A stretch of DNA of 64,000 nucleotides from an uncultured Sulfitobacter sp. (GTDB taxonomy: Bacteria; Pseudomonadota; Alphaproteobacteria; Rhodobacterales; Rhodobacteraceae). The notes below the pieces were generated by a model. The model ran no database searches, had not been told where the DNA came from, and saw only the letters and a list, made by a program, of their open reading frames with translations. Positions within the stretch are counted from its first letter, which is position 1. Each line of letters begins with the position of its first letter. The translations under genes were made by a program, and so were the position numbers. The stretch lies in assembly GCA_947501805.1 (NCBI GenBank), contig CANMXJ010000006.1, forward strand, positions 62,001-126,000, read 5' to 3'. Below are positions 35,168 to 43,922 of the stretch, one piece after another.

Positions 35168-37834
35168 ATGTCAATCTTGTCCAAAGCTCGCACAGGGATA
35201 AAGAAAGTGCGTATGCTTCCCAAGGCTTGGGAGCAGTCCAGCGCAGGGACTGTGCGACGCAGGATTATCCAGCCGTTCCAAAAGCGCATTCGCAGGCTTT
35301 TGATCAAGGCGTCCGGTGTCCGGTTGCGGCTTGCTGACGGACTTCTTGGTGCGGAGGCCGGCAACTGGATTTTCTGGCGGTCGCGTCCGATGCGGGAATG
35401 GCGGGTGGTGGACAACCGCCTGACCCATCTGCATGAAAACCACCCCCATGCGATTGCGCATTTCACAAAGCTCAGTTTTGCCAACGCGAAAAATCCCGAA
35501 GTGCTGATTAACCTTGCCCGCTCTTCCCTGACAAAAGATGCGATGCTGGAGTGTCTAAAAAGCGAAACGCTTGGCGAAGACTCAACCGTACGGCAGCGTA
35601 TGATCAGCAGTCAAATGACCTGCGCAGGTTTCGTGGCGGCCGCGACAATATTGCTGAACGAGAAGGAATCCCTCGCGTTTGCAAGAAAAGCAGCTGATTT
35701 TTGCCCGCCTTTTTCCCCGCATTTCCGACGGATGATCGACAGCTGCGGCACCAAGATCGCTTCGAGAATAAGAAAAGATGCGCGGCGATTTTTGCCGCAT
35801 ACCGGTTTCAATAAGCCTAAAAAACATCGTCTGGTTCTGGCGCGGTCAATCAAGGACATTCCGACCTTGCCGCTCTTGTTTCAAGGTGCCGAAGCTGCAA
35901 CCGTTTATGTGATGGATGATCTCTATGGGCGTGCGGACTTTAGTGGGCTGTTGCGCCATTCTGGCGAGTGCCATGTTAATGTAGAGCATTGTCGCAGCCG
36001 TATCACGCGGTTCAGTCGCGAGTACCATCGTGTATATGAGGACACGCGCGCCGCTGCCGAGACCCTGATGACGTCCTTTGCAAACCAATGCGAAGACGAA
36101 TTCGTGTTGGATGATCCAAACGGAACTGCGATGGCGTTAGCAGACAATCTGTTTTTCCCATGTCTGCAATTTGTCGGGTTGGAGCGCCTCGTCGCCTCGG
36201 AAGAGTTCGATCATATTGTAGTGGCCATTGGCGGGTCCCGGAACGTCAGTTCCAAACTTAACAAGCAATTTATTCGACTGATGTCCGGTGTCAAAGGGCT
36301 GCGCACTGATCCGCGTGTGGAAATGGTTTGTCAGTCACCTCATTCTGAAGCGTTGGATTCGTTAGATACGCTGATCAAGCTTCTCTCGACTGCTCCGACG
36401 ATAACCAGTGTTCTCCAAGAGCCCAAGCAGCCTTTGGCCCCGGCCATTCAGGCGTTGAAAAACAATTCCACGTCATTGGCGAAGAACTTCGAAGACTGGC
36501 CCGCGTCGGAACACCCGAGAGTGATGTTCGCGACCTCACAAGTTGCTGCGTACAACAAATCCTCAGCGATCTATGCGCAGTCGATTGCTGATATCAGCAA
36601 CCTGCGTATTGCCTTTCTGGGCGGTAATCTCCTGACGTTCACAGACAATAGTGATGAACGCATTTCTTCGGATATGGTAACACCCCTTCCGCAGCGTCCG
36701 CATAAGAACCTCGACCAGTTTCACAAGTGGTTGGTTGAATTTCTGGCGGGACAGATTGGTGCCATTTCGCCTGCATATGTTGCACATGTCATGTCTGGTA
36801 GTCTGGCCGTCGTAGCCCGTGATGGCATCCTGTCGCATCTGGCCCATGCCAATTTATGTGATGCGTGGTTTGCCCGTCTGAAAAAGGCCGAACAGTTGCC
36901 TCAAGCGATGATCCTGACACCGTTTCGGAGTGTCCGCGTTGCGGCGTTTGCGCAAATTGCCCGAAATTACGAAGTTCCAAGCATCGCAATCGAGCCTCAC
37001 GGCCTGAACTCAAGTTACTGCCGCTATTGCAAGGTGACAGCGGACTACTATGCGGTCATTTCCAACTTCTTTGTTGAGGCCGCTGTCGAGGGCTTTGGTA
37101 TGACGGCGGAGCGGTGTCCTGTAATCGGATCACCGCGTTTGCAAGGCCCCAAGGATTATGACGTTGATGTCGCGACCAAACTGGCCCGCGTCAAGATCAA
37201 GGCAGACACAGATGTTGACCTTGATCAGGGCGTCCCGATCCTGTCGTATTTCACCCAACCTTCAGACTGGAAGCAGATTTCAGAAGTCTGGCGTATCATC
37301 TTGAAGGCCACGGACGGGCTGCAGTGTCAGCTCATCCTGAAGACCCATCCCGAGGAGACTGCAAGCCGGGTGAATGCATATCTCGCCATTGCAGCTGAAT
37401 TGGGTGCGTTGGACCGGGTCCGTACGGTCAAGACAGATGCAGTTACACTTATCGAAGCGTCCGATCTGGTGTTGTCCGGATATAGCGCCACAGTTGTCGA
37501 AGCCGCCCTGTACCGTCGTCCGGTGTTCTGCGTAACCAATGGAAAAGTGGATTATCCATTGAATCAGCATGACGTCATTGGCGGTCCGTTGTTCCGCACA
37601 ATGACGGCCTTGCGTCGCGAAGTAAAAGCGTTCCTCAAGGACTCCGCACCCTATCAGGATACCGCGGCGAGGTTCCTGCAGCGTGAGGCGCAACTGGTTG
37701 ACGGGTTTGAAGACAGGCTCAATGACTTGATCAAAAGGACCGTATCCATGCCGGTTGAAGAGGCGATGCGTCCATTGGATGAATTGCCGGACTCGTTGTT
37801 CCTGGATGGTCCGCATAAAGTTTACAAGATCTGA
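35168..37834 (+). CDS. Large putative GT-B glycosyltransferase or surface-glycan protein, 888 residues
   Basis: Not recognised as a named enzyme. The N-terminal ~400 residues are basic, without membrane helices, and match nothing I can name. The C-terminal third (residues ~590-860) has a GT-B or CDP-glycerophosphotransferase-like look: IAIEPHGLNSSYC, YYAVISNFFVEAAVEGFGM, CPVIGSPRLQGP, ILKTHPEETASRV and a late ASDLVLSGYSATVVEAALYRRPV. The last resembles nucleotide-binding segments of wall polymer and capsule transferases. Placed last in the plus-strand legG operon, it may be the transferase that uses the CMP-sugar or the polymerase. The Shine-Dalgarno is weak. Confidence 0.6.
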   Translation: MSILSKARTGIKKVRMLPKAWEQSSAGTVRRRIIQPFQKRIRRLLIKASGVRLRLADGLLGAEAGNWIFWRSRPMREWRVVDNRLTHLHENHPHAIAHFTKLSFANAKNPEVLINLARSSLTKDAMLECLKSETLGEDSTVRQRMISSQMTCAGFVAAATILLNEKESLAFARKAADFCPPFSPHFRRMIDSCGTKIASRIRKDARRFLPHTGFNKPKKHRLVLARSIKDIPTLPLLFQGAEAATVYVMDDLYGRADFSGLLRHSGECHVNVEHCRSRITRFSREYHRVYEDTRAAAETLMTSFANQCEDEFVLDDPNGTAMALADNLFFPCLQFVGLERLVASEEFDHIVVAIGGSRNVSSKLNKQFIRLMSGVKGLRTDPRVEMVCQSPHSEALDSLDTLIKLLSTAPTITSVLQEPKQPLAPAIQALKNNSTSLAKNFEDWPASEHPRVMFATSQVAAYNKSSAIYAQSIADISNLRIAFLGGNLLTFTDNSDERISSDMVTPLPQRPHKNLDQFHKWLVEFLAGQIGAISPAYVAHVMSGSLAVVARDGILSHLAHANLCDAWFARLKKAEQLPQAMILTPFRSVRVAAFAQIARNYEVPSIAIEPHGLNSSYCRYCKVTADYYAVISNFFVEAAVEGFGMTAERCPVIGSPRLQGPKDYDVDVATKLARVKIKADTDVDLDQGVPILSYFTQPSDWKQISEVWRIILKATDGLQCQLILKTHPEETASRVNAYLAIAAELGALDRVRTVKTDAVTLIEASDLVLSGYSATVVEAALYRRPVFCVTNGKVDYPLNQHDVIGGPLFRTMTALRREVKAFLKDSAPYQDTAARFLQREAQLVDGFEDRLNDLIKRTVSMPVEEAMRPLDELPDSLFLDGPHKVYKI

Positions 37835-38057
37835 CAATCAGAGGGCAGTGCGAGTGTAACTGGCCGTGAGCGCGTTTACCGTATCTCGGTATCCAAGATA
37901 CCTTTGTGCAAGTGACGCACCACGCCAAACTGCCGCTTGCGTCTTGTAAGAGATTTAATGTGAGCTTCACAATCTGGGTCCAGAGGCGCAAAGACGTGTT
38001 TCCAGCATCTATACGAAAGTGTGGAGATCGGGTGTGTATCCAGCGTGAAGGCGCATA

Positions 38058-38075
38058 TGTCACTTTTAACTGACA
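38058..38075. promoter_or_regulatory. TGT-N12-ACA palindrome upstream of hemF, possible PpsR/CrtJ-type site
   Basis: TGT at 38058 and ACA at 38075 flank exactly 12 bases, and the arms extend to TGTCA/TGACA. This is the consensus for the photosynthesis regulator PpsR/CrtJ, which in phototrophic relatives controls tetrapyrrole genes. It lies 48 bases before the hemF ATG. One such match can arise by chance. Confidence 0.35.
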
Positions 38076-38122
38076 CATGGCCGCGCTAGGTTTGAGTTGA
38101 AACATCGAGAGAACAGTTATCT

Positions 38123-39004
38123 ATGACCGACGATTTCGAGACCGAGAAAAACAAAGCCTCATCATGGTTCCGTCAACTGCGTGATGACATTGTTACTGCC
38201 TTTCATGCGCTTGAAGATCGCCATTCTGGTGACGGACCTGCAGGCAAGTTCGATGTGCGCAAGACAACGCGCACGTCTGAAGACGGCTCCGACGCCGGTG
38301 GCGGTGAAATGAGCGTCATGCGCGGTGGGCGTGTATTTGAAAAGGTCGGCGTGAATATTTCTACTGTGTACGGGACGTTGGGTGAAAGGGCACAATCCGC
38401 GATGGCGGCACGCAAGGGTATTCCCGGTATGAAGGATGATCCGCGGTTCTGGGCGTCAGGCATTTCTTTGGTGGGCCATATGCAAAACCCGCATTGTCCC
38501 GCGGTTCATATGAACACGCGTATGTTTTGGACCCCGCATGCGTGGTGGTTTGGCGGCGGTGCTGATTTGAACCCCTGTATCGAATATGACGAAGATACTG
38601 CACATTTTCATGCCGAGATGAAGGGGGCCTGTGATCCACATGGTGAAACCCTTTATGATGAGTTGAAAATCTGGGCTGATGAGTATTTCTACATTCCGCA
38701 CAGAAAACGTGCGCGCGGCGTTGGCGGTATCTTTTACGATGACCGCAACACAGGAGACTGGGCAGCGGATTTCAAGCTGACTCAGGATGTCGGCGCAGCC
38801 TTTTTGCCAGCCTATATACCTTTGGTAGATCGGCGGCGACAGATGGCATGGGATGATACGCACAAAGAAACGCAGTTGCGGCATCGCGGTCTTTATGCCG
38901 AATACAACCTTGTCTATGATCGAGGAACTAAATTCGGCCTTGAAACGGGCCACGATCCGGAGGCCGTATTGATGAGCCTGCCGCCTGTCGCAAAGTGGTA
39001 TTGA
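38123..39004 (+). CDS. hemF: Oxygen-dependent coproporphyrinogen III oxidase
   Basis: 293 residues. It carries out the aerobic decarboxylation of two propionates of coproporphyrinogen III in haem (and bacteriochlorophyll) synthesis. Diagnostic stretches are GGEMSVMRGGRVFEKVGVN, PAVHMNTRMFW with the catalytic His, WWFGGGADLNP, and the C-terminal LRHRGLYAEYNLVYDRGTKF. The start matches family members. It is a single gene between a 288-base upstream region and a strong terminator, unrelated to the polysaccharide genes before it. Confidence 0.95.
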   Translation: MTDDFETEKNKASSWFRQLRDDIVTAFHALEDRHSGDGPAGKFDVRKTTRTSEDGSDAGGGEMSVMRGGRVFEKVGVNISTVYGTLGERAQSAMAARKGIPGMKDDPRFWASGISLVGHMQNPHCPAVHMNTRMFWTPHAWWFGGGADLNPCIEYDEDTAHFHAEMKGACDPHGETLYDELKIWADEYFYIPHRKRARGVGGIFYDDRNTGDWAADFKLTQDVGAAFLPAYIPLVDRRRQMAWDDTHKETQLRHRGLYAEYNLVYDRGTKFGLETGHDPEAVLMSLPPVAKWY

Positions 39005-39024
39005 TCGGCAAGTGTAAGAAATGG

Positions 39025-39058
39025 AAAAAACGCCCCTTATTTTGAGGGGCGTTTTTTG
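39025..39058. terminator. Bidirectional Rho-independent terminator after hemF
   Basis: The arms AACGCCCCT and AGGGGCGTT pair perfectly around a seven-base loop. They are flanked by an A-run on the left and a T-run on the right, so the hairpin can end both hemF and the convergent membrane-protein gene at 39087. Confidence 0.92.
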
Positions 39059-39086
39059 TGAAGCCAGGAAAGGCCGAAGTGAATGT

Positions 39087-39506
39087 TTACAGGTTGAACG
39101 GAAACTTCATTTGGCTGAAGTTGCGCAAAGAGCGCAAGAACAGACCGATCCCGCCCACCAGAAGCACCAGAATGACGATCAAATCAAAGGCGCTCATTCG
39201 CGCCATTTGAACCGTCATGTTCGCAATTACTCCGAAAATCAGCGCAACCATTGATCCAACTGCTAGCAGCCATCCGAGCCAGTTGCGGGCATTGTAAAAC
39301 ACCATTCCAACGCCAAACATAAAAGGGATGAGGACCATACCAGAGGTGATCGACACCCCGCCGATCCCGAAAACCCGGGCACCCATGCCGAAATTGGGCC
39401 GCACGACGATACCGTTCAGCAGCATGTAGCCACCACCAATGATCATCGCCAACCCGATCAGAAACGTAGCTGTTCCGCCGTCTTGTCCACCTGCACCGCG
39501 CGCCAT
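39087..39506 (-). CDS. Small integral membrane protein of unknown function
   Basis: 139 residues with four hydrophobic helices (approximately FLIGLAMIIGGGYMLLNG; FGIGGVSITSGMVLIPFMFG; WLGWLLAVGSMVALIFGVIA; FDLIVILVLLVGGIGLFL) and a glycine-rich N-terminus. No family name is recognised. The regular codon use, normal start and a terminator at the 3' side support a real gene. It ends convergent with hemF and starts 98 bases from the lacI-type gene. Confidence 0.7.
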   Translation of the reverse strand: MARGAGGQDGGTATFLIGLAMIIGGGYMLLNGIVVRPNFGMGARVFGIGGVSITSGMVLIPFMFGVGMVFYNARNWLGWLLAVGSMVALIFGVIANMTVQMARMSAFDLIVILVLLVGGIGLFLRSLRNFSQMKFPFNL

Positions 39507-39604
39507 TTGCTTCTCCGCATGACTGAAACTGTAGCTCGATATCTATGACGCCGCGGCGCATATTGCCAGAAGAGTTAGCGGCTGGAAGCAGCGATCAGAG
39601 TGCT

Positions 39605-40642
39605 TCAATCATGAAGGTCTTGTACAGGTGGCACTCCCAAGGAATTGCGGATTTTCAGGTTAGCCTGTAGCTCCAGTGATCCAGTGGAGTCGCTGTTCTT
39701 CAGAATGTTGACAAGGGTCATCGCCGCCTTGCGTCCCATTTCGCGATGCGGCACGTGCACGGTTGTCAGGCTAGGCGTTACGATTTCAGCAATGTCGATA
39801 TCATCAAAACCGGTAATCGAAAGGTCATCTGGAACGGTTAATCCGCGTGTGCGCGCCCTATTCAGGGCACCTGCTGCCAAGACGTCATTCCCACACATCA
39901 CGACGGTGATGCGCGGGTTTACCTGCATCAATCTGTCGAGAGCATCTTGACCATTCCGGATGTCGTAAGGTGTTTCAATGATCTGCAGATCGCGCGGATC
40001 AAGCCCACTGTCACGCAAGGCATCCCTAATTCCTTCAAGTCGCTCCGCGGCCCGGTCATTTCCTTTAACGATGCCTGAAATCACGCCGATTTGGCTGTGG
40101 CCAAGGTCGATGACATGGCGCGCAAGACGGTACATCGAGCGGCGGTTGTCAAACCCGATCGAGGGCTGATCCTGATCTCTGGAAAAGGCCCAGGCGATCA
40201 GCACAGGGACATTTTGCTGTTTGAGATACTCGTAGATTGAGGGGTCGCGGTCATATCCGATCAACAAGAGGGCGTCTGCGCCCCGCGATACCAACGCGCG
40301 TATCTGTTCGATTTCCAGATCAGGATCATATGCTGAACTTGACACCAGCAACGTATAGCCATGGCTGTGCAATTCTTCCTGAAAAGCCTGCAATCCCTTG
40401 GCAAAAACAGCGTTCTCCATGGTTGGAATGATCGCCCCGACTGTCATTGTTCGTTTTGCGGCCATCACGCGCGCACCAAAATTCGGTGTATACCCCAGCG
40501 CGATAATCGAGCGGTTGACCCGGTCAAGCGTCGCTTTGGCTACGCGGTCAGGTAGGTTAATACAGCGTGATACGGTCGCGGTAGACACTTTTGCAGCTTT
40601 GGCTACGTCGTCCAGTGTTGGTATGGGGCGATCCATTTGCAT
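39605..40642 (-). CDS. LacI/PurR-family transcriptional regulator
   Basis: 345 residues. The N-terminal helix-turn-helix (PTLDDVAKAAKVSTATVSRC) and hinge helix are followed by a periplasmic-binding-protein-like effector domain (VGAIIPTMENAVFAKGLQAF onwards). An AGGAA lies six bases before the ATG. Two palindromes of the LacI type sit between this gene and the divergent hpsN, so it most likely represses the sulfopropanediol operon, and perhaps itself, until an inducer such as DHPS or sulfolactate binds. Target and inducer are inferred from position. Confidence 0.9.
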   Translation of the reverse strand: MQMDRPIPTLDDVAKAAKVSTATVSRCINLPDRVAKATLDRVNRSIIALGYTPNFGARVMAAKRTMTVGAIIPTMENAVFAKGLQAFQEELHSHGYTLLVSSSAYDPDLEIEQIRALVSRGADALLLIGYDRDPSIYEYLKQQNVPVLIAWAFSRDQDQPSIGFDNRRSMYRLARHVIDLGHSQIGVISGIVKGNDRAAERLEGIRDALRDSGLDPRDLQIIETPYDIRNGQDALDRLMQVNPRITVVMCGNDVLAAGALNRARTRGLTVPDDLSITGFDDIDIAEIVTPSLTTVHVPHREMGRKAAMTLVNILKNSDSTGSLELQANLKIRNSLGVPPVQDLHD

Positions 40643-40723
40643 GCTGTTCCTGTGTTGTGCGCTCCGGCATCAAACCAAGAGCAAATGTCGGCTGGCTAAA
40701 ATATAGCTGACAAAAGTCAAAAA

Positions 40724-40737
40724 TGTAAGCGCTTGCA
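40724..40737. promoter_or_regulatory. LacI-type operator, left copy
   Basis: TGTAAGCGCTTGCA is a 14-base near-perfect palindrome around the central CG, the consensus style of LacI/GalR-family operators. It lies 23 bases from the second copy, about two helical turns. Confidence 0.85.
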
Positions 40738-40746
40738 AGAATCGTA

Positions 40747-40760
40747 TGTAAGCGCTTACA
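40747..40760. promoter_or_regulatory. LacI-type operator, right copy
   Basis: TGTAAGCGCTTACA is a perfect 14-base palindrome, 68 bases before the hpsN ATG. Its near-identity with the left copy indicates one regulator dimer at each site, possibly acting together. Confidence 0.88.
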
Positions 40761-40827
40761 ACGTCGGAAGAGAGACCCGCTTTCGGCATGCGCCCAGCCC
40801 TAAATCTATCAGTAGGATTCCCCAATC

Positions 40828-42135
40828 ATGACCCGCGATTATTTGAAAAAAGCAACGCTCACGGCCAAGTCGGACGCGTCTGAAACCCATGAGACGGTCA
40901 AGAAAATTCTCGTGGACATAGAAGCGGGTGGGGATGCAAAGGCGTTGGAATACGCAAAGAAATTCGACCGCTACGAAGGCAACGTCATGCTGACCGACGC
41001 CGAAATCGAGGCGGCGTGTGCCTTGGTGTCTGACAAACTCAAGGCTGATATCCAGTTCGCACATGAGAACGTGAAGCGTTTTGCCGAGGCGCAAAAAGCA
41101 ACCGTTTCCGATGTGGAAATCGAGATCGTGCCGGGCATGATCGCGGGGCAGAAAGCGATTCCGGTTGATGCTGCAGGTTGCTATGTGCCGGGCGGTCGTT
41201 ACAGCCACATTGCCTCGGCCATCATGACAGTCACAACTGCCAAAGTCGCTGGCTGCCACCACATTACTGCATGTTCCCCGCCCCGTCCCGACATCGGTGT
41301 GAACCCTGCGATTGTCTATGCCGCTCATATTTCCGGCGCGGACAAGATCATGGCGCTGGGCGGCGTGCAGGGGGTCGCCGCAATGACATTTGGTCTGTTT
41401 GGATTACCCAAAGCCAACATTCTTGTAGGTCCGGGCAACCAGTTTGTCGCCGAAGCCAAACGTATTTTGTTTGGCCGTGTGGGCATCGACATGATCGCGG
41501 GGCCGACGGACAGTCTGATCCTGGCTGACAACACAGCGGATGCGCATATTGTGGCGACAGATTTGGTGTCGCAGGCCGAGCACGGGTATAACTCCCCTGT
41601 CTGGTTGGTGACGGATGACCGAGGGCTTGCGGAAAAGGTGATGGATATGGTGCCGGCACTGATCGATGATCTGCCGGAGACCAATCGCGAAAATGCCTTT
41701 GCCGCATGGCGTGACTATGCCGAGGTTATCGTTTGTGCGGATCGTGAAGATATGGCCGCTTGTTCGGATGAATACGCACCGGAGCATCTGACGGTTCAAG
41801 CGCAAGATCTTGAGTGGTGGCTGGACAGGCTGACTTGTTATGGTTCGCTGTTTCTTGGGGAAGAGACCACCGTGTCTTATGGTGACAAGGCAACTGGTAC
41901 AAACCACGTACTGCCGACATCAGGTGCGGCCAGCTATACAGGTGGTTTGTCGGTACATAAGTACATGAAGATCGTCACATGGCAGCGCGCAACGCGTGAA
42001 GGCTCCAAACGGGTTGCCGAAGCGACGGCGCGCATTTCCAGGCTTGAAGGAATGGAGGGTCATGCGCGCGCTGCAGATGTGCGTCTTGCGAAATACTTCC
42101 CCGGCGAAAACTTTGATTTGTCCGCGGATGAGTAA
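40828..42135 (+). CDS. hpsN: Sulfopropanediol 3-dehydrogenase (HpsN)
   Basis: 435 residues of the histidinol-dehydrogenase family, related to HisD but in a catabolic operon. Zinc-binding positions are visible in VSQAEHGYNSPVW and SGAASYTGGLSVHKYMK, and the catalytic EYAPEHLTV is kept. HpsN oxidises (R)-2,3-dihydroxypropane-1-sulfonate (DHPS) to (R)-sulfolactate in two NAD-dependent steps. True HisD would sit in a his operon; here the partners are hpsO, hpsP and comDE. An AGGA lies ahead of the ATG. Its stop overlaps the next start by eight bases. Confidence 0.9.
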   Translation: MTRDYLKKATLTAKSDASETHETVKKILVDIEAGGDAKALEYAKKFDRYEGNVMLTDAEIEAACALVSDKLKADIQFAHENVKRFAEAQKATVSDVEIEIVPGMIAGQKAIPVDAAGCYVPGGRYSHIASAIMTVTTAKVAGCHHITACSPPRPDIGVNPAIVYAAHISGADKIMALGGVQGVAAMTFGLFGLPKANILVGPGNQFVAEAKRILFGRVGIDMIAGPTDSLILADNTADAHIVATDLVSQAEHGYNSPVWLVTDDRGLAEKVMDMVPALIDDLPETNRENAFAAWRDYAEVIVCADREDMAACSDEYAPEHLTVQAQDLEWWLDRLTCYGSLFLGEETTVSYGDKATGTNHVLPTSGAASYTGGLSVHKYMKIVTWQRATREGSKRVAEATARISRLEGMEGHARAADVRLAKYFPGENFDLSADE

Positions 42136-42889
42136 TCCTGCTGCCCTGTTTGATCTAACGGGTCGCGTTGCTTGTGTGACGGGGGCCAGTTCGGGCCTTG
42201 GGCGGCGTGCTGCGGTAGCTTTGGCGGCAGCAGGGGCCTGTGTGGTCGGCGTGGCGCGTCGCGCAGAGCCGCTGGATGATCTGGAAAACGAGATAGGTGC
42301 CGAAGCTTCTATGGTGGTCGCTGATGTGGCCGACCGAAAGCATATTGCGCGGCTTGCAGCCCAGATCACCGCACCCTTTGGGGCTCCCGATATCGTCGTG
42401 CATGCCGCAGGTGTAAACACGCGAGAAGCGGCGGATGATGTGACGCCAGAAGGGTGGGACCAGACACTTGCGTTGAACCTTTCGGCACCGTTTTTCTTGT
42501 CACAGGCTTTGGTGCCTGCAATGCGGAAAAAAGGCTGGGGACGGATCGTGAATTTTGCTTCGCTTCAGTCCAGCCGCGCCTTTCCGGGGGGTATTGCCTA
42601 CGGCGCGAGCAAGGCCGGTATCGGTCAGTTGACCCGCGCGATGGCGGAAGCATGGTCGCCGCATGGCATCACCGCAAATGCCATTGGTCCCGGATTTTTT
42701 CCAACGGAACTGACACAGGTTGTTTTTGCCGATCCCGAACGGGCAGCACAAAACGCGGCGCAGACCTGTATAAGGCGGAATGGCAGCATGGAAGACATTG
42801 ATGGCCCGCTGGTTTTTCTCTGCTCGGATGCGTCCTCTTATGTGACGGGGCAGATTTTGATGGTGGACGGGGGGTACACTGCAAAATGA
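42128..42889 (+). CDS. hpsO: Short-chain dehydrogenase, HpsO-like DHPS 2-dehydrogenase
   Basis: 253 residues. The classical SDR motifs are TGASSGLGRRAA for NAD binding and the Ser and YGASK active site (NFASLQSSRAFPGG, then YGASKAG), ending in the typical DGGYTAK. In DHPS degraders HpsO and HpsP interconvert the two enantiomers through the 2-keto form so that HpsN can use both. The start is the ATG at 42128, inside the end of hpsN; an upstream in-frame start at 41996 would lie inside hpsN. The sequence itself does not name the substrate, so the call depends on the operon. Confidence 0.78.
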   Translation: MSNPAALFDLTGRVACVTGASSGLGRRAAVALAAAGACVVGVARRAEPLDDLENEIGAEASMVVADVADRKHIARLAAQITAPFGAPDIVVHAAGVNTREAADDVTPEGWDQTLALNLSAPFFLSQALVPAMRKKGWGRIVNFASLQSSRAFPGGIAYGASKAGIGQLTRAMAEAWSPHGITANAIGPGFFPTELTQVVFADPERAAQNAAQTCIRRNGSMEDIDGPLVFLCSDASSYVTGQILMVDGGYTAK

Positions 42890-43863
42890 AAGCTCTGGTT
42901 TATGAGGGTGTCGAAACGCTGGGTTTTCGCGATGTGGCTGGACCGGTACCGGCACCGGACGAGCATCTGATCAAGGTCGAAGCGGTCGGTATTTGTGGCT
43001 CTGACATGCATGCCTATCTGGGGCATGACGCACGCCGCCCCGCGCCCCTTATTCTGGGCCACGAGGCCGCAGGCTTGATCATCGGCGGGGCAAAAGACGG
43101 GTTGCGTGTCACAGTTAATCCGCTGGTTACCTGTGGTGTCTGTCCGGCCTGCAGCGCAGGGCGCGAAAACCTGTGTCCGACGCGACAAATCATATCAATG
43201 CAGCCGCGCGAAGGTGCCTTTGCGCAGTATATCTCAATGCCGATGCAGAACCTTGTCGAAGTGCCGCAAGATGTGCCGCTGACAAAGGCGTCTCTGGCTG
43301 AGCCACTTGCGGTCAGTTGGCATGCGGTGCGTCTTGCGACTGAGGCATCGCACCCATTGGCAGATCGTCGTGCGCTGGTGATCGGTGGTGGCGCGATTGG
43401 TTTGGCCGCAGCCTTGGCATTGCGCGCAATGAACATAGCGGAAGTCACGATTGTTGAGCCGAATGAGACGCGCCGTGCTTTCCTGAAAGGGCTGGGCGAG
43501 ACTGCCGTTAGCGAGGCTACGGAGACGTTTCCAATTGTCATTGATGCGGTGGGGTATCGCGCGACCCGCGCGTCGGCATCGGCCATGGCAGAACCGGGCG
43601 GTGTGATTGCGCATGTCGGTCTGGGCGAGGATTCCGGTGGTCTTGATATCCGCCGCATGACCTTGCAAGAGATCACCTTTATCGGCACCTACACTTATAC
43701 GGCTCGGGATTTTCTTGACACGTCCCAAGCTATTTTCGACGGGCGTCTTGGCCCTCTCGATTGGTTTGAAAAACGTGATTTGTCCGAAGGTGCACAGGCC
43801 TTTGCCGATCTGCGGGCAGGGGTGGTTGCCGCGCCAAAGATCATTCTTGATCCATGGCCCTGA
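42886..43863 (+). CDS. hpsP: Zinc-dependent alcohol dehydrogenase, HpsP-like DHPS 2-dehydrogenase
   Basis: 325-residue medium-chain dehydrogenase. Catalytic zinc ligands are in VGICGSDMHAYLG and ILGHEAAG. The structural zinc cysteines are in CGVCPACSAGRENLC, and the NAD domain begins VIGGGAIGLAAALAL. It is the partner of the SDR for enantiomer exchange of DHPS. The ATG overlaps the previous stop (ATGA), so hpsN-hpsO-hpsP are translated as a coupled set. A 59-base gap follows before comD. Confidence 0.8.
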   Translation: MKALVYEGVETLGFRDVAGPVPAPDEHLIKVEAVGICGSDMHAYLGHDARRPAPLILGHEAAGLIIGGAKDGLRVTVNPLVTCGVCPACSAGRENLCPTRQIISMQPREGAFAQYISMPMQNLVEVPQDVPLTKASLAEPLAVSWHAVRLATEASHPLADRRALVIGGGAIGLAAALALRAMNIAEVTIVEPNETRRAFLKGLGETAVSEATETFPIVIDAVGYRATRASASAMAEPGGVIAHVGLGEDSGGLDIRRMTLQEITFIGTYTYTARDFLDTSQAIFDGRLGPLDWFEKRDLSEGAQAFADLRAGVVAAPKIILDPWP

Positions 43864-43922
43864 CAAGTGATCCCGAGTTCCTGACATCCTCTTAAACGCC
43901 AAACCAAGAAAGGCATATCCTG

